A stretch of 64,000 nt of DNA from Tillandsia leiboldiana. Lineage: Eukaryota > Streptophyta > Magnoliopsida > Poales > Bromeliaceae. Positions within the stretch are counted from its first letter, which is position 1. Every line of letters starts with the position of its first letter. Where the stretch lies: positions 1 to 64,000 of the forward strand of contig JAQNDB010000241.1 of the NCBI GenBank assembly GCA_029204045.2, in the 5' to 3' direction. The notes below the pieces were generated by a model. It did no database searches. It was not told where the DNA came from and worked only from the letters and a program-made list of their open reading frames with translations. Below, in pieces: positions 56,632-64,000 of the stretch. The translations under genes and the position numbers were made by a program.

Positions 56632-56822
56632 GAGTTACCCGGAGGGCGCTTTCCCCGGCCGAGTCACCGGGAGGGCAGTTTTTCCATGGCTGAGCTACCA
56701 GGAAGGTACCTTTCCCCGGCCGAGTTACCGGGAGGACTTTTTCCCTGGCTGAGTTACCAGGAGAGTACTTCCCTGGCCGAGATACCAGTGGAAGTTCGCC
56801 CCCGGCCGAGTTACCGGGTGGC
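56632..56822. repeat. GAGTTACCGGGAGG minisatellite in Tekay-2 U5
   Basis: Six to seven degenerate copies of ccggccgagttaccggg with variable pyrimidine-rich spacers (about 28-36 bp apart). A pure TATC tetranucleotide run follows at 56935-56959. Confidence 0.85.
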
Positions 56823-57442
56823 TGAGGGGAAATGACATGTGCGGGTGGTCATTTTCATATTATGCTAGATGTCATTTAGTACAGCATTGCATTGAGGCAT
56901 ATAGTGATAGATTTACTTACAGCTTTCATTCCAGTATCTATCTATCTATCTATCTATCTGTTTTTGCCTCCAGTGGACTTGGTGGGCTACCGAGGATAGG
57001 GCATCGGTACCCACTGAGATCTGACATTTTAGTTGATCTCACACCCGCCATGTGTGACAGGTGTTTCTGAGGCGGCCGTTCCAGGGCCGGTACGTGCGGA
57101 GTCTTCAGACCGTGGCAAGGGCTTGGCCGACTAGTGCCTCCTGGGTCTGTAGAGTCACAGGTAGAGCTACTCGGGTATTTTTTGGTTTCCCACTTTTGTA
57201 TCTGATAGTGGTGGTGTACCCCATTTTAGGAGGTAGTGGATGTTGTACCTGGATTATTCACTTAGTGACTCTTGTATGCAGTTTACTTTCTTCAGTATTG
57301 CATCTCTTTTGCTCTGATACTTGTATGGCTAGATCCCTTTTCACAGGTTAGACGCTTCGTCTGTGCGGCAGTTTCCGCACAATGGCGGGTCTGTTGGCGA
57401 GCCCGGGGCGCAGGCTCGACCCCCGGGGCATGCCAGACTAGG

Positions 57443-57454
57443 TGGTATCAGAGC
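57443..57454 (+). other. Primer binding site (tRNA-iMet), Tekay-2
   Basis: TGGTATCAGAGC, a full 12-base match to the plant initiator tRNA-Met complement, eight bases after the LTR end. Confidence 0.92.
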
Positions 57455-57734
57455 CTAGGTGTTTAGGTCTTTGGGGACTTAGGGACCCTAGGCTTTTGGT
57501 TGGACAGTTGAGTGACTGTCGAGAGAGATGTGTGGTAGCGAGAGTTTTGGTTGTGTTGTGACTCCCCCGGGATTTCGGGCGAGTGACTTTACATGTTAGC
57601 TCTCTAAAGTAGTTCTGTTGGCTGCAGACAACACAACACTTTAGAGTTGGAAACATGTTTTAGACTTTCGCTGGCTTTGGGTTGTGAGGTTTTGGTTCTC
57701 TGACACCCTGTTTTCCCTGTTACAGTTGCCTGAG

Positions 57735-58900
57735 ATGCCTCCTAGACGTCGTGCGACGACGAGGGCGCACTCCGCGTCGGAGGACAGGCCCGAGCAGGAG
57801 GAGGCTGCACAGGGTGAGGTTCATGAGCTGCGGGCCCAAGTGGCCCAGATGTCTGAGGCGTTGCGGCGCTAGGAGGAGGCTGCCAAACGCCAGGAGGAAA
57901 ATTTGGAGCGGATGATGAGGTTACTTGAGCAGAGGACATCTGCGGCACCGCCAGCGGCGACTTCGTCGACCTCATCTCAGATCGCCCCGTTGACAGAGTC
58001 GGAGCAGAGGGAGCTCACGGATCGTTTAGCTTATGTCAGCCAGTTCCGTCCTCCGCGTTTCGCCGGGCAGAGTTCTGAGCCACGGGAAGTAGAAAACTAG
58101 ATTTCAGCAATAGAGAAGTTATTTGAGAACCTGTTTATTAAGGAAAAGCATCAAGTGTATTTGGCTACACACTTCCTGGAGGGTGATGCAGAGACTTGGT
58201 GGCGTCGTGTCCGCCCCCCGGGACCACCAGGAGCTCAGGTGGTGTCTTGGCAGGAGTTCCGCGCTTTGCTACTCGGGGCCTATTTCCCCGACAGCGCAAA
58301 GCAGAAGCTTGAGGGGGACCTCCGTCGACTGCAGCAGGGTAGCCGACCCCTTCCGGACTACATTCGAGAGTTCCAGCGCCTATTGAGCAGCGTGCCGCAT
58401 GTTGCCCCTGATGAGGCCCAGAGAGTGGACCTGTTCGAGCGAGGGTTGCACCCGGATATTTATCACCTGGTTCATTCACACCGATCGTTGACTCTGGACG
58501 CAGCCATGGAGCGTGCACGGTGGGTCTCTAGAGGGCGGGTGATCATGGCAGAGAGGGGCGGGGCGCTAGGGACTAGTTCCGGGGAGAAGCGCCCCGCACC
58601 GCAGGATTCTGGACAGACGAGCAGACCGCGGCCCCCGAGGCCGCCTCAGATCCCGCCTCGAGGCCGCGGGACCCAGAGGAGATAGAGATCGGGGAGCTCC
58701 CGGCCCCCTAGGTAGCAGCAGCAGCAGCAGAGCCGCACTGACAGTTGTGTGATTTGCGGCGGACCCCATGCCCCCCAGCAGTGTGATCAGCGGCAGGGCC
58801 GATGTTACCGGTGTGGGCAGGCAGGACACAGATCGTGGTCTTGTCCTAGAGCGGGGTCATCAGCGGCGTCGGTAGCTTCGGTTCCTCCTCCACCGCCCTT
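57735..58900 (+). pseudogene. Tekay-2 gag with four in-frame amber stops
   Basis: Starts MPPRRRATTRAHSASEDRPE at the ATG at 57735. Next come a coiled coil (EVHELRAQVAQMSEALRR), the capsid domain (FRPPRFAGQSSEPREVEN to HFLEGDAETWWRRV and YFPDSAKQKLEGDLRRLQQG), and two zinc-binding motifs, CVICGGPHAPQQC and CYRCGQAGHRSWSC (58748-58845). One frame runs throughout. TAG codons are at 57870, 58098, 58683 and 58713. The 57870 and 58713 stops fit CAG to TAG, and the 58098 stop fits TGG to TAG. No frameshift is seen. Confidence 0.93.
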
Positions 58901-61006
58901 TCTGACGGGCGGATCCTCGATAGGTTTTGGCCAGGGGGATAGGGCCGCTTCGTCGCGACAGTCGGACAGACGACCACCCCCGAGCGGCAGGGTGTACTCC
59001 GCACAGGTCGATGATGAGGAGGCAGCGGGCCACGTGGTGGCAGGTATTATCCTTATCTCCTCTACTCGCACTAGAGCTTTATTTGATACCGGAGCATCTC
59101 ATTCATTCATCAGTAGGACATTTGCATTCATGCATGGGCTAGAGATAGGACCGTTGTCTTGTGCTCGCGAGGTTCAGGTACCCGATCATGTTCTACACGT
59201 TGATGAGTGTTGTTGGTCCTGCCCTGTGCAGTTAGGGCCTTAGATTTTACCTGTAGATCTTTTGGTCCTTCGCCAGCTTCAGGATTTCGACGTAGTTTTG
59301 GGGATGGATTGGTTGACTCGGTATTACGCTTCTATTGATTGTCGAGAGAGGACTGTGACCCTCAGGGAGCCGGATCAGGAGGAGTATGTTTTCAGAGGTT
59401 GTCAGAGTACGCTGTTTGCAGCGACGATCTCTTCTGCTAGAGCCCGACAGCTGATGAGTCGTGGTTGTGTTGCCTTCTTAGCTACTGTTGTAGAGGCGCC
59501 TACGGCGATGCCTGGACTCGAGGACATTCCTATCGTCCGAGAGTATCCAGATGTGTTCCCTCCCGAGCTATCGTCTATGCCGCCGGATCGAGAGATTGAG
59601 TTTGTGATTGACGTGGTTCCTGGAACCACGCCAATCTCTAAGGCACCCTACAGAATGGCACCAGCAGAATTGAGAGAGTTAAAGGCTCAGCTCCAGGATC
59701 TCATGGATCGCGGGTTTGTTCGTCCCAGTGTTTCTCCTTGGGGAGCCCCGATTCTTTTTGTGAAGAAAAAGGACGGGTCACTTAGGCTTTGTGTGGATTA
59801 CAGAGAATTGAATAAAGTGACCGTCAAGAACAAGTATCCACTTCCTCGGATTGATGATTTATTCGATCAGCTTCAGGGAGCCACGGTTTTCTCGAAAATA
59901 GATCTGCAGTCCGGTTACCACCAGCTGAGGGTGAGGGCCGAGGATGTGTCCAAGACGGCGTTTAGGTCTCAGTATGGGCATTACGAGTTTACAGTGCTAC
60001 CTTTTGGTTTGACGAATGCCCCGGCTGCGTTCATGGATCTGATGAACCGAGTCTTTCAGTCGTACTTGGACCGTTTTGTGGTGGTTTTCATTGATGACAT
60101 CCTGATTAACTCCCGTAGCGACTTTGAGCACGAGGAGCACTTGAGGTTAGTGCTGCAGCTTCTGAGGGAGAAGAAGCTGTATGCGAAGTTAAAGAAGTGC
60201 GCCTTTTGGCTTCGGGAGGTTTCTTTTCTAGGCCACATTGTTTCAGCCGCAGGAGTGGCAGTGGACCCGACGAAGATCGTTTCAGTTCGGGATTGGCCTA
60301 GACCCACGACGGTGACAGAGATTCGGAGTTTCCTGGGCCTTGCAGGCTACTACCGTCATTTTGTTGAGGGCTTTGCGAAGCTTTCGACCCCCCTTACTAG
60401 ACTGACCAAGATGGGGGTGAAATTTGTTTGGACAGAGCAGTGCCAACAAAGCTTCGAGGAGTTGAAGCAGAGATTGATTTCGGCGCCAGTGCTTGCACTA
60501 CCAGTCATGGGAGAGGGGTTCGTGATTTTCAGTGATGCCTCCCTCAGCGGCCTTGGATGCGTATTGATGCAGCATGGTAGGGTAATTGCCTATGCTTCCC
60601 GGCAGTTAAAGGATTATGAAAGAAATTACCCTACGCATGACCTGGAGCTAGCTGCGGTTGTTTATGCCTTGAAGCTCTGGCGGCACTATTTGTATGGCGA
60701 GCGCTGTGAGATCTTCACCGATCATCAGAGTTTGAAATACATGTTCACCCAGAAAGAACTCAACCTAAGGCAGCACCGATGGCTTGAGCTGTTAAAGGAT
60801 TACGACTTGAGCATCCTCTATCATCCCGGCAAGGCTAACGTGGTCGCGGATGCTTTGAGCCGGCGAGCAGGGCAGACCTTGAGTATGCTTATTACCCAGC
60901 AGAGACCACTAAGAGAGCAGCTGAGGAGTTTGGATATAGAGGTTGTGACCCCGGGGGTTTCTGCAAGACTTATGACTATGGTCTTGCAGCCCACTCTACT
61001 GGACTG
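58901..61006 (+). pseudogene. Tekay-2 protease, RT and RNase H (one amber stop, cut by SIRE-3)
   Basis: Same frame as gag. Protease active site LFDTGASHSFISRTF near 59075-59120; TAG at 59241-59243; then [40 protein letters not shown] (~59740), [29 protein letters not shown] and the catalytic FIDDILINS (~60087), where the usual Tyr after ILI is Asn. RNase [46 protein letters not shown] and ADALSRRAG. From 59262 it is open for 581 codons to the SIRE-3 junction at 61006; the final few apparent residues are SIRE-3 LTR. Integrase is missing from the window. Confidence 0.95.
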
Positions 61007-61235
61007 TGTTACGGAATTTGAGTTGGCGTAGTTTCGTGAAAGTTTCAAGTCTTGAAGATTGAAGGTGAAGAAAGTTGGATCATTTAACTCAATCTCAAGA
61101 AAGAAGAATTCAAAAGGATCAGGTATGGTTAACTAAAGATTTTGTGTGATCCGAATACTTCTTGTAGTGTAGAAACACTTGGAAGAATCTTTCATTACAT
61201 AAAAATCAAAAACTGGACTTGGGACATGTTCAGGA

Positions 61236-61530
61236 TCCGGATCAGGTTGTTCAATCCGGATCCCGAAGGTGGTTCGTTCATACACCAGTTCAATCCGGAT
61301 CGTAGCCTCTCTCAATCCGGATCCCGAACGTTGATGTTTGGTGAACTGTATGAACGATCCGGATCAAGCACTTCGATCTGGATCCCGAACCTTCGTTTTT
61401 CTGGAACTACCTGATTCGTTACGACGATCCGGATCACAGCTAATCCGATCCGGATCGCCGTCCGTAAAATTTCCAGAAATGGTAGGTTTTTTATTCTTAT
61501 CTCCTTCCTAGGGTTTCTAACCTATAAATA
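61236..61530 (+). promoter_or_regulatory. SIRE-3 LTR promoter: paired TCCGGA sites and TATA box
   Basis: Cores at 61236/61255, 61294/61316, 61358/(61377, mutated to TCTGGA) and 61428/61449; pairs are 19-22 bp apart. Flanks are of GATCCGGATC and AATCCGGATC type as in SIRE-1. TATAAATA is at 61523-61530. Confidence 0.75.
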
Positions 61531-61664
61531 GACCCTATGACTCCTTTTCTAGGGTGAAGGAAAATAGCCGTCATATTCATATCTTATTTTATACGGCTCT
61601 AGATCCACATATAGAGAAGAAAGGAAATCATTAGAGAATACTCTATGTTTCTTCATCTATATTG

Positions 61665-61717
61665 ATTAGTTTGATTCTAGGTTTTCATACTCACATCTTG
61701 AGTTGAATCAAACTAAT
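61665..61717 (+). other. Leader stem-loop in SIRE-3 LTR
   Basis: ATTAGTTTGATTC (61665-61677) pairs perfectly with GAATCAAACTAAT (61705-61717). Relative to SIRE-2 an A-T pair has become G-C by changes on both arms. A second stem, GAATACTTAGAT with ATCTAAGTATTC, follows from 61718. Confidence 0.75.
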
Positions 61718-62287
61718 GAATACTTAGATGGTATTTCCGATCTATCTTTGATCTAAGTATTCGGCGGATCATCACCACCAAAAACAACGATTTACCCCAA
61801 AAATCGGCGCGTGGATTCGCGTGTCCTTGTGGATTCAAGGTTCAACCGCTCTCGTGGATTCGGAGCGAGGCATGTTCGTGGATTCGAAGGGTGCTATTGG
61901 GTGAAGACCGTGGACTCGGTCGGACGTTGTGGATTCGACGTTGGACGCCGTGGATTCGGCGTTGGGCGCAGATCGTGGATTCGAGAAGCGTCGTGGAGCG
62001 AGCGGAGAAGATCCTCTAGGAGCGTATGGAAAAGGTTGAGTCGTAAGTGTGTACGGTAAATCACCTTGTACGTGTTTTAATTCTAGTGGATTTTGCCGTG
62101 TTATCGGTCCTGTGGTTTTTTACTCCGGTGATGGAGTTTTCCACGTAAAAATCTTGCGAGTTATTTTTTATTTCCGCATTGGGTTTTTATCGCAACGATT
62201 TTTGAGTGTTTATACGTTTACACCTATTCACCCCCCTCTAGGTGTTTTTTCCCCTATTTAGATCCTTATTACATATAACCCAACAAG

Positions 62288-62299
62288 TGGTATCAGAGA
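62288..62299 (+). other. Primer binding site (tRNA-iMet), SIRE-3
   Basis: TGGTATCAGAGA starts two bases after the LTR end. Confidence 0.92.
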
Positions 62300-62318
62300 G
62301 GGAATAGGGTTGTAAACA

Positions 62319-64000
62319 ATGGTTGAAGGTGGAAACATCAACCGACCCCCGTTCTTCGATGGAACAAATTATGCGTACTGGAAAGTGCGGATGAAAGCCT
62401 TTTTAATTTCCATCGACGAACGGGTGTGGCAATCAATTGAATTAGGATGGTCTAATCCAACTGAAATTATCTCTAATGTTCGCACCTTAAAATCTAGGTC
62501 GAAATGGACCAAGGAAGAGTTAGATTCTTCTTCTTACAATGGCAAGGGAATTAATGCTATTTTTAATGCCTTATCTCAAACTGAATTCTCCCGCGTCTCG
62601 GCATGTGAGACTACGAAAGAAATCTGGGATGTTCTTCAGGTTACACATGAGGGAACTAACCTCGTGAAGATTCAGAAACAGCAAATGCTTACGAGCAAGT
62701 TTGACTCTATCTTGATGGCAGAAAATGAATCTTTCACGGACTACTATACACGATTGCAAGACATCGTAAACTCATGTGCTAACCTGGGAGAGAAGATTCC
62801 AGAATTTAAGATTGTAAGAAAGATCTTAAGAACTCTTCCTGAACGATTTCGCCCAAAGGTTATAGCCATTAAAACTATTAAACACCCGGACGAAATACGT
62901 GTAGAAGAATTAGTTGGTTCATTACAAACATATGAAATGACGTTTACTACTAACAATTCTTCTGGAAAGGCATCCACTTCTAAGTCTTCAGGTTATGCGT
63001 TGAAAACAACTAAGGAAGAAGACGCGGATACATCCTCCTCAGACGATGACGAGAACCTTTCTATGGAGGAATTTGAGAAGCAGCTTGCTCTCTTGACAAG
63101 GAAGTTTCGCCGCAACTTTCGAAGGGGTAATTCAAGTAAATCTCCATCCTTCGGAAAGTCGAACAAAGGCAAGGGTACTTCAAGTTACAAGTCAAGAAAG
63201 CAAGAGAACTTCTCAAAGGATAAGAAAAGTTCAGAGGGACAACTACAATGCTTCAAATGTCGAGGCTACGGCCACATTGCAACGGAGTGTCCCAACAAGT
63301 ATCCGGCGAAGAAGAAGGCGATGCAAGTCGTCACTTGGGATGACAACTCAACGTCAAATGAGTCGTCTTCAAGTGATGAAGAAAAGAGCTCCACGGCATT
63401 CCACGCGTCCATATCTTCACCCTTCATGTGCTTTATGGCAAGTACATCCGAGTCGTTGTCCAACTCCACTGTTGAAAAGATTGCAACGGACAACGAATCG
63501 GATGATTCGGAAGGTGAAGATTTTGCTTTAGCCTATCACAGACCTTTACGGGATTCAAAGAAACCGGCTAAGCAAAACAAGGGGTTGAGAGGGAGATTGC
63601 AGGATCTCGAAGAAGAAGTAAAAAGGGTAACTTCTCTCTCGACCGATCTTGAAGTGGAAAGGGATAATCTGATAAAAGCAAATGTTTCCCTTCAAGAGTC
63701 CAATGAGCAACTCGAGAAGAATTATATAGATATGGTGAACAAAGCGAACTACTTCTTGAAGCTCTACGGCGAGGCCCGACGGGAAAAATTGGAAATGACA
63801 GAGACCATTTGCCAACTCAAGGATGACTTACAGCAATTTTCTTCTGGAAGGAGTAAGTTGGATAAACTTCTTGGTCTTGGTCAAACAAACAAGTTCGGCC
63901 TCGGATACAATCGAACTGAAGACAATTTTAGTTCGGTTGGGACAGTCTTTGTGCCTCAGTCGGTATCTCCTCCTCCGACACCGGAATTCATGACAACCAA
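62319..64000 (+). CDS. SIRE-3 gag-pol, N-terminal 560 codons (open at window edge)
   Basis: Starts MVEGGNINRPPFFDGTNYAY at the ATG at 62319, 20 bases after the primer site; no stop occurs before 64000. The N-terminal FFDGTNYAYWKVRMKAF block is typical of copia gag. A UBN2-type capsid domain covers about residues 60-210. Next are an acidic Ser-rich linker, a CCHC knuckle CFKCRGYGHIATEC (residues ~311-324), a second acidic Ser-rich segment, a long coiled coil (~415-510) and a conserved SGRSKLDKLLGLGQTN segment. It aligns with the SIRE-2 gag over its last ~410 codons. The second knuckle and the protease lie beyond the edge. In Sireviruses gag and pol form one frame, and nothing here contradicts that. 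Confidence 0.93.
   Translation, partial: MVEGGNINRPPFFDGTNYAYWKVRMKAFLISIDERVWQSIELGWSNPTEIISNVRTLKSRSKWTKEELDSSSYNGKGINAIFNALSQTEFSRVSACETTKEIWDVLQVTHEGTNLVKIQKQQMLTSKFDSILMAENESFTDYYTRLQDIVNSCANLGEKIPEFKIVRKILRTLPERFRPKVIAIKTIKHPDEIRVEELVGSLQTYEMTFTTNNSSGKASTSKSSGYALKTTKEEDADTSSSDDDENLSMEEFEKQLALLTRKFRRNFRRGNSSKSPSFGKSNKGKGTSSYKSRKQENFSKDKKSSEGQLQCFKCRGYGHIATECPNKYPAKKKAMQVVTWDDNSTSNESSSSDEEKSSTAFHASISSPFMCFMASTSESLSNSTVEKIATDNESDDSEGEDFALAYHRPLRDSKKPAKQNKGLRGRLQDLEEEVKRVTSLSTDLEVERDNLIKANVSLQESNEQLEKNYIDMVNKANYFLKLYGEARREKLEMTETICQLKDDLQQFSSGRSKLDKLLGLGQTNKFGLGYNRTEDNFSSVGTVFVPQSVSPPPTPEFMTT

Larger units (their letters stand above)
54796..57435 (+). mobile_element. Tekay-2 5' LTR
   Basis: 2640 bp, TGTAGTGTACC...GGGGCATGCCA. 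TATA box at 55157-55164, a CT- and GA-rich leader, GAG|GT at 55359, a GC-rich hairpin array (55549-56053), a pyrimidine tract with CAG at 56324-56326, then U5 with a minisatellite (56632-56822) and a TATC microsatellite (56935-56959). The first base is uncertain by one, because an extra A stands at the junction with SIRE-2. Confidence 0.88.
54796..61006 (+). mobile_element. Tekay-2: Ty3/gypsy element, 5' LTR to RNase H
   Basis: Complete 5' LTR, primer site, gag, protease, RT and RNase H in one frame, cut by SIRE-3 just before the integrase. It is a different family from Tekay-1: the LTRs are unrelated apart from general layout. The frame is broken only by five TAG codons. Integrase and 3' LTR should lie beyond SIRE-3, outside the window. 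It sits in the SIRE-2 3' LTR. Confidence 0.92.
61007..62285 (+). mobile_element. SIRE-3 5' LTR
   Basis: TGTTACGGAATTTG...ACCCAACA. Same layout as the SIRE-1 LTR: TCCGGA array, TATAAATA, leader stem-loops, GTGGAYTCG repeats, and an end directly before the primer site. Confidence 0.95.
61007..64000 (+). mobile_element. SIRE-3: 5' LTR and gag of a Ty1/copia Sirevirus (cut by window edge)
   Basis: Inserted in Tekay-2 pol with TGTTACGGAA at 61007. It has a complete 1279-bp LTR, a primer site and an uninterrupted gag to the last base. No damage is visible. Together with its position inside the youngest host on this side, that makes it the youngest SIRE copy here. Confidence 0.92.

Noticed and set aside
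61007..61031. Last residues of the Tekay-2 RNase H frame
   Set aside because: They are translated from the start of the SIRE-3 LTR; the element ends at 61006.
1..64000. Host genes, rRNA, tRNA or organelle DNA
   Set aside because: Matches to tRNA are only the 12-base primer sites. All recognisable coding sequence belongs to retrotransposons.

Overview
The window is nuclear DNA from a plant with a repeat-rich genome, almost certainly a flowering plant. I find no host gene, rRNA or tRNA gene in it. Essentially every base can be assigned to LTR retrotransposons nested in one another. The evidence is chromodomain Ty3/gypsy elements of Tekay type, Ty1/copia elements of SIRE (Sirevirus) type with an env-like third gene, initiator-tRNA-Met primer sites, TG...CA LTR ends and 5-bp target-site duplications (TSDs). 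I cannot narrow the species.

Layout. (1) 1-35501: a large minus-strand non-autonomous element (here LARD-L) arranged LTR-internal-LTR-internal-LTR, with the left LTR cut by the window edge. Its left internal region is split by a plus-strand Tekay element (Tekay-1, 2757-13387, TSD TCCTA) and by a smaller minus-strand non-autonomous element (LARD-S, 13753-22908, TSD CCCCC), itself a tandem LTR-int-LTR-int-LTR. The right internal copy keeps both empty sites. (2) 35502-42088: 3' part of SIRE-1 (end of pol, env-like gene, 3' LTR), hit by LARD-L in RT and by a 576-bp TRIM (37715-38290, TSD GATTA). (3) 42089-54795: SIRE-2, the host of SIRE-1 in its gag. It also carries a 4-kb solo LTR of the LARD-L family (43888-47901, TSD AACCT) and a Tekay element in its 3' LTR. 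(4) 54796-61006: Tekay-2 (5' LTR, gag, protease, RT, RNase H). (5) 61007-64000: SIRE-3, inserted in Tekay-2, with its gag open to the window edge.

How the parts work. Tekay gag-pol supplies capsid, protease, RT-RNase H and a chromodomain integrase. LARD-L, LARD-S and the TRIM have no working genes, only LTRs, primer site and polypurine tract, so they must borrow such enzymes. Tekay-1 is broken by many frameshifts, Tekay-2 by five amber stops, and SIRE-2 by one stop just before the RT catalytic motif plus the solo LTR. SIRE-3 gag is uninterrupted as far as it can be read.

Most interesting non-coding signals. In SIRE elements, paired TCCGGA sites (19-23 bp apart, repeating about every 60 bp) sit upstream of the LTR TATA box and again upstream of a second TATA-like box ahead of the env-like gene, and the flanking bases change together in both places between elements. 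A stem-loop in the transcribed SIRE LTR leader shows two independent compensated base-pair changes across three copies. Two Tekay LTR families carry unrelated GC-rich arrays of perfect hairpins at the same position downstream of TATA. The first ~13.4 kb is rich in homopolymer indels compared with its duplicates, so part of the apparent decay of Tekay-1 may be a consensus-quality artefact.
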